Shown in pieces: positions 32,455 through 44,734 of a stretch of 64,000 nucleotides of DNA. The stretch covers positions 38,072,947 to 38,136,946 of the forward strand of contig CM061918.1 in NCBI GenBank assembly GCA_031002005.1, in the 5' to 3' direction. Position 1 is the stretch's first letter; each line of letters opens with the position of its first letter. The notes beneath the pieces are model-generated. The model was not told the DNA's origin. It saw nothing but the letters and a program-made list of their open reading frames with translations, and did not search any database. Source of the stretch: Vandiemenella viatica. Lineage: Eukaryota; Arthropoda; Insecta; Orthoptera; Morabidae. Made by a program: the position numbers and the translations under genes.

Positions 32455-34885
32455 TTAATTTAATTGCGATGTAGTGCACTATCCGGTGCCATTTACCCTA
32501 CACATTCATTTTCCCGTTTCTTGTATCACCTACTTTTTCCCTCTAAGAATTTTAATTTTAAATTCTTTTAGCGATTTGGTAAATTATTCATAATTTCCCT
32601 TGGCTATCTATTCCAATCACTGATTCACTTAGCCACGAAAAAAAATCTTCCTACATCCTTCTGCCTGAAATCAAGCGACAGCTTGTGGTCATGGTTATCT
32701 TTTCCCTCCCATGCAATGCTCTTAATTGTTCACTAATAACTTCCAACGTCTCATCACAAATGTACGCCTTGTACACTCCCATTATCCTCTTCACCCCCTC
32801 ATCTCTTCCAATGAATCCCATTCCATTATCATATCAGTTATTGATTTTGTTCTGTAGTAATTTCTAGCACTAGAGAAAAATTTGCAGAAATAGTAGACTT
32901 GGGTCTAAGAAGTAACTCTGAAAGGAGCTCAACCGAGGACGAATGGAATGCATTAAAGGAAGATGATGTTGCATTGATGACTTAGGAGATCCTGTTTTGA
33001 GGACAGAATTTAATAAAGCTCTGAATGACTGAAAATAAGGCAGTTGGAATTGATGAGATCCCTGCAGAACTTCTTAAATCCCTAGGAGAGGAAGGAATCG
33101 AAAGATTATTCAAGCTGATATCAAAAAGTTATGAAACAGGAGAAATTCCAACTGATTTTAATAAAAATATCTTGTTCACACTTCCAAAGAAAGCACAAGC
33201 CGACAAATGTGAGAATTATCGCACCATTAGTCTAACATCACATGCTTCAAAATTACTGACCAGAATAATATAGAGGGATGGAAAGGGTAGTAGAAGAGAT
33301 AGTAGCTGAAGATCAGTTTGGGTTTAGGAAAAATCGCGGTACAAGGGAAGCAATTCTGTCTTTAAGATTAATACTTGAAAGGCGGATCAAGAAAAGCAAA
33401 TATACTTTTATGGCATTTGTTGATTTAGAAAAAGCTTTTGATAATGTTAGGTGGGACAAGATGTTCAAAATTTTGAAGAAGTCAGGTCTAAAGTATCGAG
33501 ATAGAAGAATACTCTATAAACTATATAAGAATCAAGTGGCTATAATAAAAGTAGAGAATCACGAGAGACATGCATCAGTTAAAAAGGGTGTGAGACAAGG
33601 TTGTAGTCTATCCCCGTTAATATTCAACTTGTATGTAGAGGAAGCAATGAAAAAAGTCAAAGAAAAATTTCCATGCGGCATAAGTTTTCAGGGAGAAAAA
33701 ATCAGTATGCTACGATTTGCTGATGACATTGTCTTGTTAGCAGAGAGGGCTGAGGATATTGAGAATTTACTGAATGGCATGAACAAAATACTGAAGGAAG
33801 ATTTTGGACTGAATATAAATCAAAGCAAGACAAAAGTGATGAAATGTAGTAGAAATGATACCAATACTAGTAGATTAAATATAAAAATAGGATCCGATGC
33901 AATAGGAGAAGTAAGCGATTTTACTTGGGAAGTAAAATTACAACCGATGGCCGAAGCAGGAATGATGTCAAAAGCAGAATAGCACTAGCAAAAAGAGCTT
34001 TCATGAAAAAGAGAAACCTTTTAGTTTCAAATATTGATCTAGGAATTAGAAAGAACTTTTTGAAACTCTTTGTGTGGAGCACAGCTCTTTATGGTAGCGA
34101 AACGTGGACTTTAGGAATACCGGAAAGAAAGAAAATTGATGCATTTGAAATGTGGTGCTGCAGAAGAATGCTGAAAATTAAGTGGACAGACAAAGTAAGA
34201 AATGAACGAGTTTTGGAAATGATGGGTGAGAAAAGAAGTTTGTGGAAGAAGCTTACGGAAAGAAGAGACAGGCTGGTAGGTCATATTTTGAGACATGCTG
34301 GATTGGTTAACTTGTTAGTGGAGGGAACAGTCGAAAGTCGAAGGTAAGCACAGAGGAAGACAGAGATTAGAATATATGAAACAGATAATTGAGGACGTGG
34401 GCTGTAAGGGGTATGTAGAAATGAAGAGGTTAGCACAAGATAGGAAAGGATGGAGGATTGCATCAAACCAGTCGAAAGACTGACGACAACAACAAAAAAA
34501 AAAAAAGAAGTAATTTCCAGAAACAAATCTACAACCCTTCTTCGCACCCCCCTCCAACTTCTGATATTTGAAACCAAAAATGTGGGACACCATCATATTG
34601 AAGCAATGGTCTGACCAAAGATTTGTAAACCAATTCCTTTACTTCTCTCGTACATCCCCTCATCACTTTCTCCCAAAAGTGAAGGATTTTGAAAACTTTT
34701 CCTACCACAAAGCCAATGCGTCCTGCCCAGTTTAGTTATTTATCAAATGAAATGCCAAGATATTTACATTTCAAGTCTACAACAAGCATTTCCTTCCCCA
34801 CGTTATAATTATAATCAACCTTTAGTATTTTATCTGTGTACCTAATAAGCTGACTCTTTTTTGCATGAATCTTGCCCTACCTAGC
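32455..34885 (-). pseudogene. Old CR1-like LINE 3' half, split by an RTE-like LINE
   Basis: Pieces 32455-32864 and 34518-34885 are homologous to the LINE C-terminus at 57050-57740. The AATTT-type tail is at the left, with GCCTTGTACACTCCCATTAT and GGTCTGACCAAAGATTTGTA visible on the plus strand. Many stops and indels. The two parts join when 32865-34508 and one TSD copy are removed. Confidence 0.85.
32865..34508 (+). pseudogene. RTE-like LINE, 5'-truncated, catalytic RT motif intact
   Basis: Non-LTR reverse transcriptase with KAVGIDEIPAELLKS, PKKAQADKCENYRTISL, DQFGFRKNRGTREAI, FVDLEKAFDNVRW (block A), GVRQGCSLSPLIFNLY and MLRFADDIVLLAE with both catalytic Asp, then the C-terminal ALYGSETWTL and EMWCCRRMLKIKWTDK region. 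It ends in an oligo(A) tail at about 34492-34506. Three single-base frame changes break it (near 33270, 33925 and 34345). TSD AGTAATTTC (32856-32864, 34509-34517) lies inside an older LINE. The endonuclease half is missing, so it is a dead-on-arrival copy. Confidence 0.9.
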
Positions 34886-34897
34886 TCTTTAATATTT

Positions 34898-35141
34898 TAC
34901 CGAGCGTGGTGGTGTAACGGATAGCGTTCTGGCCTCGCATTCGGGAGGACGGCGGTTCGAATCCCCGTCCGGGCATCCAGATTTGGGTTTTCCATGGTTT
35001 CCCAAATCACTCCAGGCAAATGCCGGGATGCTTCCTTAAAAAAAAGGTCATGGCCGAATTCTTTCTCATTCCTTACCCCATCCTTTCCTGTCGTCTCTAA
35101 AGACCTCGCTGTTGAGAGACGTAAAGCAGTTAAAAAAAAAA
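34898..35141 (+). mobile_element. Full-length SINE, GAGAGACG-tail subtype
   Basis: Head TACCGAGCGTGGTGGTGTAA, B box GGTTCGAATCC, core, tail GTTGAGAGACGTAAAGCAGT and oligo(A). Perfect 12-bp TSD TCTTTAATATTT (34886-34897, 35142-35153). Confidence 0.93.
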
Positions 35142-35181
35142 TCTTTAATATTTCTAAGTCCTTACAAACTCAACAGAAATA

Positions 35182-35514
35182 CAGTCGAAGTCCGATTATC
35201 CAAGGTAAACGGGACCGGGACCACCTCGGATAACGAAAAAACTCGGATAACCGAAGGTCAAGGAAAGAGGTTACAGTGAATTAAAAAACGTATTGAAACT
35301 GAAATAATACAATTAATTTATAGTGTAAAACTAATTTGTGAAGCAATAAAGTTGCGATCCACGCAGGCGCTACGGTACCACGCTTAATATCGTACACACA
35401 CTAGTCGGAAAAATATTCCATATCTTCATAAAAGCTCCCTATCATATTTCAAACATTTGTCTCGGTTAACCCGGCGACTCGGATAATCGGAACTCGGATA
35501 ACCGGACTTTTATG
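35182..35514. mobile_element. pogo/Tigger-like MITE
   Basis: Ends CAGTCGAAGTCCGATTATCC and inverted CATAAAAGTCCGGTTATCC, with TA at 35180-35181 and 35515-35516. Words like ACTCGGATAACCG repeat inside both ends, as is usual for pogo-type subterminal regions. No transposase. Confidence 0.75.
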
Positions 35515-35519
35515 TACTC

Positions 35520-36780
35520 CAAAATTGCAGAGATAACACGTATGTTCAAATATAATACAATTTCAGATAAATCAGACCACGCCTTCGTAATATTATAAAC
35601 GAGTAAATGTTTGAACGGATAGATGTTTGATTATTTTGCTCAATCACGCCTCAATTGCTCAACAGATATAAATGAAATTTGGTTCAAAGATAGTGTATCG
35701 TCTGCATACTAGCACTGGACAGTTTTCATCGCGCAAAAGAGAATAGTTCCTTCGGCAAAAAGTCATTGTCAATATTCATACTGCTCACACAAGAGTGTCT
35801 TACTTCGTAGCCGCTGCTGCCACGTCTACTCTTTGCTTCTTACGTAAATCGCATTCACTGCAAGAACGTTGTGACGTATTCAATTGTGTGTTCAGTTTAG
35901 AAGTGCGAAAATGGATGCACTTGATAAACTAATAGTTGCGAAGCAGAAAATCTATGACTGGATATTGTGGGCCATTTCCTCAATTGCAAGTTAATCAATT
36001 TTTTATAAAGGTGAAACAAAATTCAATTGCATTGGCGTGTTATTCACCTTTATAAAAACAGAAAATCTATATCTGATCTTAACCACAAAATTTTTTAAAG
36101 CCACTTCTAGTAATTTTCCCGTAAACATACAATTCTAATACCAGATTGCGGAGCTGAAAATAAAAGATTATTTTCAGCATGTCTTAACATTACTAAATTT
36201 AAAAAAGAAAACAAAAAAAAAACACATCTTACTTGAAATATTTATTATTATCACTAAAGAAAACTTTTGTACTATAACACTCTTCCAAGTGGACAAAGTC
36301 GCGGATAAGTGATAGTATACTATATATAAAGATGTTCTAAGAGGCTCAATCGAGTAAATGTACGACTGGGAAAATGATGAGTATTCGAAAATAGACAGCG
36401 AAGTGAATAATAGGTTGAAGAACGAATTAACGGAGACAATAGATAAATACTTAATAGGAAAGCATACATTCAACGTCTTCTAAGCTGCAATAGAAGACGC
36501 AAAATTTACTTCGTCTGTTAGAGTAAAACAATTAAATCGCCAAAAGTTAAAAGAAGATCATTTTGTGTTTGTATCAAACGTGATTTAATGGGAAAGTATA
36601 CGCATAATTAAGTAAAGTAAGTTAAGGTTAAGTATTATAACCTTCTTCTAGTATGGATAACCTCATTAGATCTCGGCTGTTTATGGTAATATGAAATGTG
36701 GTCTTGCAGGTGCAGAAAGTGACGCTCCTTATATCAGCGAGTCGGAAATTTCCGCTCACTCCAAGAGAAAGCTGAGCTGA
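35520..36780. other. Unassigned AT-rich sequence with a small hairpin
   Basis: TTTTTTATAAAGGTGAA at about 36000 and its inverse at about 36045-36060 form a short hairpin, possibly a tiny MITE. Otherwise nothing recognised. Confidence 0.4.
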
Positions 36781-38937
36781 CACAATCTCAGTGGCATAGC
36801 GACGGGGGGGCAAGGGGGGGCATCATGCCCCGGGCGCTACTCACATAGGGGCGCCAAATGGTCCGCAAAACAAAAATTGCTAGATAATTTTTATTTTTAT
36901 TATAATTGATTTCTGGAAAATATGTTTTAAATTTAGTGCCAGTGTAATATAATAAATGTTAATTCGCAAATAAAATGGAAAAAAAAGGAACACTAATAGT
37001 GTAGTGAACAGTGTGACTCCATATTTTTATAATATTAATAATCAAATATTTCACTTCCACTGAAACCTGCAGGACCCAAAGTGTGAATGGGAGGTTGGCT
37101 GGAGAGAGACACGTCATGCCATCTATGGTCGGAATAATAATATGTTTTCTCTTTCCATGTCGCAATACGAACGGTGGTCGTGGACAAGTGGCTGAAGACA
37201 CCCGAATGGCCAGTGGAATTTCGCCCGCCAAAATGACAAAGGGGTGCGAAATATTAACGTTTTAAGTTATTTTGTGCGTATTTTTTTTTCAGTTTTGCGT
37301 CCTTGTCATCGCTCTCTGCTTAGAATGAAAATGAGATGTTATTAAATACTAAATGTTATATGTTATAAGTTTAATGTGGCATAAATTATAGTGTACATTT
37401 CACTGTGTTACTACCTTTCAAGTTCAAGACATTCTTGGTAAGTATATAAAACAAATAAGATTACTTACTACATCTACTCAACGATTCTATTATTCAGTGA
37501 ATTGGAAATGAAAAATTTGCTAACAGTGTTCAATAAAACAATTGAAGAAATAGACAATATTCATTTTTATTACTATTTATAGTAATAAAAATTAAGAATT
37601 CTTAATTTACCGTAAATATGGCTTATCTGGGAGACAACCTAAACCAGCAACTTTTTTTCTACGCTTGTCAAAACTATCATATTAATAAATATTGGATTTT
37701 GACGTCTCTTAAAGCCAATTTTAACAACTACCTTAGTTTAATTTTAAATTTAACCACGAAAAGATAGTTTACCAACTCTATAGAAAATTAAGCTAAAACT
37801 ATCTAAACTCAGCTCTTTCCTTTGCAGTGTACTATCTTTCCAAGTATAGTTTATAGTTAAGCTGAGCTTATCTAAATTTGGATTTACAGTAGGTTGGAAT
37901 GAATATAAAACCTTAGTTTCAAGCTTTGGCTGGTTGCAAATTGGTTTTGTACTTACTTGGAGACCTTCAGACATGTTCAGAACGGATTTCGATCTCCTTC
38001 ATATATGTTGAAGAGTACACAACATATTATGTGTCTGTGGTATAGTCGCTTCTCAAAATGCGGCCTAGTTTTTGAAATATTCATCTTCAGAAATTATCAG
38101 GCTTGACTTCTTTTATTTTGTTTAAACTTCATCTACATACTATTATTGCACGAAATAATATTTAAAACAAATGATATTACCTACAATTCAGCATCTTTTT
38201 TCTGAAAATCTTATCGTAATGAATTCGCGGGTCTACCGACGGATTGTCTTTTCACAACACAAATTGGCCACACACCCTTGAAAACTTCATTGCAATCATG
38301 CACCAGGAAAGTCTCCATTCTTACATTATTTTTCACTTTTTGTTAATAAGTATATTAATAGGTGCGTTTTCAGTTGAAATAATTACTATAATTTTATTTA
38401 TTTCATCTTCGTCGTTTCTTTACTTGTATCAACTAGAGCAGCGGTTCCCAACCTATGGGTGGGTCGCGGAACAATCGACGTTTTGTTCCAAAAATACATC
38501 TTTTATTTCATCTATTTAAAAAATGGTATAACTCGATATTTACAAGTGCAGTAATCATGAAAGCTATTAGCTTAAATTCAAACTTTGTGAGAAAAATAAA
38601 GTTTTCTTAAACAGTCAGTCGGTATTATGCAATAACCACGTTGTGAGATACAGCAGCGGCAGTAATCGCGCAATCCTTATGGCAACCCCTGAACACCTCC
38701 TCTCCCACCCCGCTCATAACTGACAGTTTTACATCTCTGATTGTCATTTTCATGTTTATGCTTGAATCGAAACCAAAGTCTTTGATGCAAACCGTCTTTC
38801 TCTGCTTGTTATAGTGAGTAGTTGTTTCCGTATTGTTTTGATTGAGTGTAGATTTAATGTGATTATGGAAAGTTTGTTGAGGACTGGATCGTGCCGTAAA
38901 AGAGAGTATCCAACCAAGTATCTGTAATAACAATGCA

Positions 38938-39321
38938 GGCAGCAAGAAAAAGCAAAAGACGTATCTGCGAAAGTATAATCCGGATTATTTGAAATACAGA
39001 TTTGTGTTTTTGGGTACTGAAGAGGAGCTAATACCTCAGTGCGTGATTTGTTGTGAAAATTTGTCCAATGAAAACATGAAGCCATCAAAACTAGCAAGGC
39101 ATTTGTCAACCAAGCATCCTGAGTACACAGATAAGCTTCTTGAGCTCTTTCAAAATAAAAAAAAGACATTATCTTTCGACCAAATCTACAATAGAAAAGT
39201 CAGTGTCAGGCAACAGTCTACGATAGCGTCTTACCAATTATCCTTGTTAATAGCAAAGCAGAAAAATGCGACTGATGTGCCAAGTCATATCTGCACCTAC
39301 AAATCCCATTTTAGTGGTTGA
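38938..39321 (+). pseudogene. BED-finger N-terminal fragment of a hAT transposase
   Basis: Reads KKQKTYLRKYNPDYLKY then CVICCENLSNENMKPSKLARH and LSTKHPEY: a C-x2-C...H-x4-H BED zinc finger as in ZBED5/FAM200-type, transposase-derived proteins. In a complete transposase it binds the element ends. The frame stops at 39321, in the foldback insertion; the catalytic core is absent. Confidence 0.85.
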
Positions 39322-39438
39322 TTGGTAAGTTTACCATTGTGTTTTCCGGTTCCCAGTCTTCCATGTATTGATACATTTGGTGAAGTAAAACACAATGATA
39401 AACCTACCAATTAACCACTAAAATCGGGTTTGCAGGTG
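39294..39438. mobile_element. 145-bp foldback element, nested level 4
   Basis: Arms of about 50 bp, beginning CACCTACAAATCCC, contain TTTTAGTGGTT and CATTGTGTTTT and pair with 39387-39438. Loop about 40 bp. No clear target duplication. It interrupts the BED-finger transposase relic. Confidence 0.75.
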
Positions 39439-40207
39439 GTTTCCACTAAAAAGTGACTTGGCAGACCAGTTGCATGCTGATCGAGTTACTTCTAATCGTG
39501 GAATTTCAGCAATCAACTTGATGAGGTGATGGTCTGTGCAGCCGACTCCCGGTCTATAATATGTTTGTTGTTTTATGTATTATCAGTTCTTCTTTTTGTT
39601 GACAGTATATCCTTTGTACGAAAATTTGCCTTTTCGTACGATAGGATAGTCGATAGCGTATCGAGGTTATACAACAGTTCCCTTTCTGATATTAGATAGA
39701 CTCTCATATTAGGTGGGTCGCGAAATTTTTTTTTTTTACTTTAAAGTGGGTCGTGTACCAATAAAAGTTGGGAACCGCTGAACTAGAGGTATTTTAACTG
39801 AAATACGTTGCATTGGCGAAACAGTTTTTTTATTTCTTACTTCTACACTCGATTTGTTCCAACAACGGTTGCGTGTAACCGGTTGAAAATAAAATAGTAG
39901 GCCTATCCTGCCAAGAAATGGAGCTCAACAAGGAGATGGAAGGACAAGTGACAAATGCTTATAAAAATTGCGTAATTGTTGTGTCAGTTTCCAGTTTACT
40001 AGCAGATTCGCCCCCTGACTTAATTTCATTGGGTATGGGTAAGACATATTACGAAGCAATTGTTGATATATTGGCCGAAATTGTTGTATCCGTTATAAGC
40101 ATTGTGATTTGTCTTAAATTTTATTTCGCGCAATAAAAGTGGTGTAAATGAAGTTAAAAAAATACAAAAATCAGGCTTGATAATTTCTGACTATAAAAAT
40201 AATTAAA

Positions 40208-40290
40208 AATATTTGACCCTGCGGGGATTTGAATTTGGGTCAGAAAATTATAAATCCGTCACGCTATCGCCTAGACCACGCCGCCATTTG
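40208..40290 (-). mobile_element. tRNA-like unit (SINE head or tRNA pseudogene)
   Basis: The minus strand has a perfect A-box match TGGTCTAGGCG and a near B box AATTCAAATCC at normal tRNA spacing. Cloverleaf pairing is poor. Probably a SINE head or decayed tRNA; not called as a functional gene. Confidence 0.45.
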
Positions 40291-40638
40291 ATAACATGTC
40301 GCAATAATTTAATATATAGACAATATTTAGAATTTTTTGTTTCTTTGCACGCAAATATCTCAAAAACTAGGGCGCATTTTAAGAAACGACTAAACCACAG
40401 ACTTATATGCTGTGTACGCTTCAACATACATTAAGGAGATCGAAATCCGTTCTGAACATGTCTGATGGTCTCCAAGTTAGATTAAAAACCTATAGATTTA
40501 AAAACACAAGTATTTTTCACCCTCCTGTTGTCTTCTGAAATAAGCTGCATTCTTTTCTCTTTTATATTTTATTCACTGATGTGTTATTTAACAGTAATAT
40601 CTTAATTAATTTAATAAAAATTATTTCTTATTTAGACC

Positions 40639-43612
40639 ATGTCAACGCCAAGAAAGAAACAAAGAGGTTCCCAGAATCGGAAAAGAAAACTACACAAGAA
40701 AAAAGAAGCTCTGAAATCTAGAGTAATAATGGAATCAAACATAGAAAAAAAATCGCAAAAAGAAAATCCAGAAAGATAAAAGGATAATGATGTAAAATCA
40801 GATTCAGAGTCTGAACCAGATTCAGGTTTACACCTACTACCGCTAAACTTTTATGAACTAATAACACAACTCAACAAATACAAGACACTGAAGAAGGTTG
40901 TACACCTACTACCGCTAAACTTTTATGAACTAATAACACAATTCAACAAATACAAGACACTGAAGAAGGTTGTACACCTACTACCGCTAAACTTTTATGA
41001 ACTAATAACACAACTCAACAATACAAGACACTGAAGAGGGTTGTACACCTACTACCGCTAAACTTTTATGAACTAATAACACAACTCAACAAATACAAGA
41101 CACTGAGAAGGTTGTACACCTACTACCGCTAAACTTTTATGTATCTACTAATAACACAATTCAACAAATACAAGACACTGAAGAAGGTTGTACACCTACT
41201 ACCGCTAAACTTTTATGAACTAATAACACAACTCAACAAATACAACACTGAAGAAGGTTGAACACCTACTACCGCTAAACTTTTATGAACTAATAACACA
41301 ACTCAACAAATACAAGACACTGAAGAAGGTGGCCCAAGTACATCAGTAAATGATAAATCCATGTTCACATCTGGTAAAAAACACAGAAAATACAACAGAA
41401 ACACTTGCTGTAATTCCGGACGTTCTGGAGTTCAAGGATGTTGCTTATTTAAAATTTAGCAACAATCTTCCAATAATATCGAACCAACTTCGAAAAGAAA
41501 TGATTATTCGTGGATCTTGCACATTTCAAAATGAAACCAGTTTAAATGCAGCAGCAACATCAACTAATCGTCTAATGCCAAAATCTTGGTTTTCTCGACG
41601 GGTCGGCAATGAAGGAAGGAACTGAAGTAACCGATCTTGGTTATTATATTCACCAAAAAATAATGCAGCGTACTGCTTTTGTTGCTTACTGTTTATTACA
41701 TCAAATTCCGCTACACAATCTCTTTCGTAACATCTGCTGGTTTTAATAAATGGAAGAAAAAAGATAAATTGATTAGCCATGAAAGAAGTCCAAATCACTT
41801 ACGGCTTGGAAAGAAACAGAACGAAGATTAATAAGTAGAACGGGAATTGATGTATCATTAGAAGCGAACATTCAGTCCGAAAAAGAACGGTGGCGAAATA
41901 TATTGCAAAGAATATTAGCTTGCATGAGGTATTTAATTACACAAAATCTTCCTCTACGTGGCCATGTTGAAAAACTAGCACTTCAAGATGGTACAAATGT
42001 AGGAAACCTATTATCTTTACTTAGACTTGTAGCTCAGTTTGATCCGCTACAGCAAATCATCTTCAACATGCCACAGAACTCCAAAAACTGTCTCATATTT
42101 GTCACCACAGATTCAAAATGAATTCATTCATCTTCTAGCATCTACAGTTCGAAATCAACTAATAAACGATATCAAAAGAAATAAATATTATGGACTTTTG
42201 TTTGATTCAACTCCTGATATCTCTCATCGAGAACAAATGTCCCAAGTCGTGTATGTAGATGTTGATTTTATCAATAAAAAAGTTTCCATCAAAGAATCTT
42301 TTTTGGGTTTTATTGAAATACATGCTAAAGATGCAGCCTCCATCGAAAATACAATTTTAGAGAAATTAAATTCCGATGGAATTTCATTAACAAACTGCAG
42401 ATCACAATCTTACGATAATGCTGCCGTGATGGCAGGTCACACATCTGGCGTTCAACAAAGAATAATGGAAAAAATATAAAGCATTATTTATAAATTGTGA
42501 TAACCATTCATTGAATTTAGTAGGAGTTACTGCAGCTAAACAAGATCCAATCGTTGTGACATGTTTTGGAATAATTGAAAACATATATCTCTTTTTCTCA
42601 CGTTCAACGTTACGATGGGAATTATTAAAAAATGCTTTAACAAAAACTGTCAAACGTGAATCTGAAACACGATGGAGCGCCAGAGTACAAGCGGTTAGCG
42701 TTATCGTCGATGGGCTAGAGAATTTAGTAGAACTATTAGAAAAATTAGCAGAGGACACTACCACAAGTGACACCAGAAGTGAAGCTACAATTCTGTTGCA
42801 AAATATACTAACTTTTAGTTTCATAACTTTAGTTCATTTCTGGTATGAAATCTTAAGGAGGATTGATCGTGTGCAGCTCAGATTACAAGATCCTAGAATG
42901 ATTTTAGAGAAGCGTTCCATGATCTTGAATCATTAGCGACTGAACTAGCCGAAATTCGAGACAAGCTCTGTGAAGAGGCAATAGAAAAAGCGAAATCTCT
43001 TTGTGAAAAATGGGATATTGATACAACAATACGTGTAAGAAAATGCCCGGAGAATTGGCTACAGAAAGTGAAATTTCTCGCGTTATGAAAAGCGTTCTTG
43101 ATCGTCTCCAACAAGAAATATGTACACGATTAAGTGACCTTAATTTCAAATTTGGATTTTTACTAGACGTTGAAAATTTATTAAACAAGAATAATGTCGA
43201 TAGCGACCTTGAAAAAAATTGTAGAAATTTGTGTGAATTTTATAATACAGATTTCAATGGAACAGAACTCTTTATCGAAATATGTGACTGCAAATGTTAC
43301 TCCGCAGTAGAAAAGAAATTGAACCTAAAACTCCATTAGAATTTCTTACTTTTATAATTTCGTAGGGAGAAGATGTTTTTCCAAACCTGAGATTGTCACT
43401 TCAAATACTCCTGACTATCTCAGTATCAATTGCTAGCTGCGAACGTTCATTCAGTAAATTAAAATTAATTTTGACATATCTACGATAAACGATGGGACAA
43501 GATCGCCTAAGTGACCTAGCATTTTTAAGTGTGGAAATAGAAAAATTTGAAATGATCAAGTTATTGATAAATTTGCTTCATCAAAAGCAAGGAAAATTTA
43601 TATATAGTAATT
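40639..43612 (+). pseudogene. ZMYM1-like hAT transposase, heavily decayed
   Basis: Fragments in three frames follow the order of ZMYM1-like, DUF4371-type hAT proteins. Basic N-terminus from ATG 40639 (MSTPRKKQRGSQNRKRKL), a 72-bp tandem repeat, FKDVAYLKFSNNLPIIS, TTF-type finger YSPKNNAAYCFCCLLF near 41645, RGHVEKLALQDGTNVGN, KYYGLLFDSTPDISHREQMS (hAT catalytic region), SYDNAAVMAGHTSGVQ, RESETRWSARVQAV, and a C-terminal dimerisation region near 43390-43560 with SIASCERSFSKLK. A TTTCTTATTTAG stretch just before the ATG could be a splice acceptor. At least five frame breaks and several stops make it inactive. Confidence 0.85.
40824..41336. repeat. 72-bp minisatellite, seven copies, in transposase
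   Basis: The unit begins GTACACCTACTACCGC and ends CTGAAGAAGGTT; 72 bp is 24 codons, so exact duplication keeps the frame. Copies 1-2 are exact in length; later copies carry 1-3 bp losses and one small insertion (near 41142), so the frame is lost after the third copy. Confidence 0.95.
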
Positions 43613-44080
43613 AGTTTTATTAATGTATTGTAATCATATTATTATTAAATATAAGTATCTCCTTAGTGATAACAAATATTTACTTTTTTATCGTTTTAAA
43701 ACTGCGTGCTTTTAAAATATTTCTTTATAAATATGAAAAATAAATAATAGGTATCTTTTGAACTAATCCTAGATGATCATATACATTTCAAAATCTAGTC
43801 TTGTTTTCTCAACTACATTTTTTGTCTCAAATTTAAAGCCTAGCTTGAGCCTATGACTATTTTATTTTACTTTATTTATTTATTAATTTGCTAGTATATT
43901 TTACATATAATATTATATTGTTTTCGAATAGGGGGGGAGGGGGGGCGCTAAAAAGGTATTGTGCCCCGGGCGCGAGTTAAGCTCGCTACGCCACTGCACA
44001 ATCTTACCCAATGCAGCCGCCATCACATATGAAACAGCAACGCAATTGTACACGAGATGGATAACGCCACATTAGACAAT

Positions 44081-44734
44081 TGTAACAGCCCTCATACCTG
44101 AACTTTAAATAGAATTGTATTTAATGAAGTATTTGAAGTGAGCTAAAGTTTGCTTGAATATAATCTGGTATGTTTGTTTTGCAATATCTTGTAAATCAGT
44201 GTACTGTATATAGACTTTGTTTTATGAAAGGAAATTATTTAAAGGCCATTTAATATATTTAAGAACCGAATTGTGCAAGAGGATTGCTTAAATTTTTGTA
44301 ATTCCAAGTATTAATGCAAGTTACGATGTCTACAGGACAATTTTCTACAGTTTAAAATGTTTTCTGTAAATAATTTGGTGTTTAAGTATCTTTAATTTCC
44401 ATTTCTGACCGTTTTGTAATGATGTTAAATGATTAAGTACTATTTCTGATTGTTTTTAATATGTTTAATTGTTTGAGTAATCGTTAATGTTCGAGAAATA
44501 TCTCGTGGAAGCTTTTGAAGTGTTCGGGAAATTTCGATAGAGCTTATATAAAGAAATCAGCAGAAGGACAGTTAGATTTACAGATTCACTTTACAACTGC
44601 CAAGGACTGCGTTAGTAGTATCTCTGGATTGTATCTATGCATCGTTGATGTTGTTTGGTGAAAATAAACAGTCTAAACTGAAATACGTTGTGGACCTCTT
44701 AATTACTGTATTAATCAACCACGAAGAACCTGAC
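44081..44734 (+). mobile_element. Solo LTR, same family as 401-1088
   Basis: Starts TGTAACAGCCCTCATACC and ends AAGAACCTGAC, with 5-bp TSD ACAAT (44076-44080, 44735-44739). TATATAAAG at 44545-44553 and AATAAA at 44663-44668 are at the spacing expected for promoter and polyadenylation signals. Inserted about 80 bp beyond the hAT element end. Confidence 0.8.

Larger units (their letters stand above)
38439..39780 (+). mobile_element. hAT (Charlie-type ends) element, nested level 3
   Basis: Ends CAGCGGTTCCCAAC on both sides, inverted, followed by GGTGGGTCGCG-like subterminal words. Perfect 8-bp TSD AACTAGAG (38431-38438, 39781-39788). It holds a fragment of its transposase and is interrupted by a 145-bp foldback. 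Confidence 0.95.
37956..40476. mobile_element. Inverted-repeat element with TTA duplication, nested level 2
   Basis: Inverted arms of about 46 bp begin CTTGGAGACCTTCAGACATG (37956-38003) and recur inverted at 40431-40476. The 3-bp TTA flanks both sides (37953-37955, 40477-40479), suggesting a Harbinger-type element. Its own interior (40-bp-scale A/T-rich DNA and a 72-codon frame at 39918-40136 with a hydrophobic end) shows no known transposase. Confidence 0.75.
36789..43996 (+). mobile_element. Large hAT element with ZMYM1-like transposase relic
   Basis: Left end CAGTGGCATAGCGAC and inverted right end CAGTGGCGTAGCGAG, G/C-rich subterminal blocks containing GCCCCGGGCGC on both sides, and a perfect 8-bp TSD CACAATCT (36781-36788, 43997-44004). 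Of its 7.2 kb, about 2.5 kb (37956-40476) is a later insertion, itself carrying two further elements. The transposase gene fills about 40639-43612. Confidence 0.92.

Noticed and set aside
40208..40290. Functional tRNA gene
   Set aside because: A and B boxes are present but arm pairing is poor and no normal anticodon arm can be drawn; kept only as a tRNA-like relic.
40824..41336. Regular direct repeats resembling a CRISPR array
   Set aside because: Units are directly adjacent with no unique spacers, and the context is a eukaryotic transposase.
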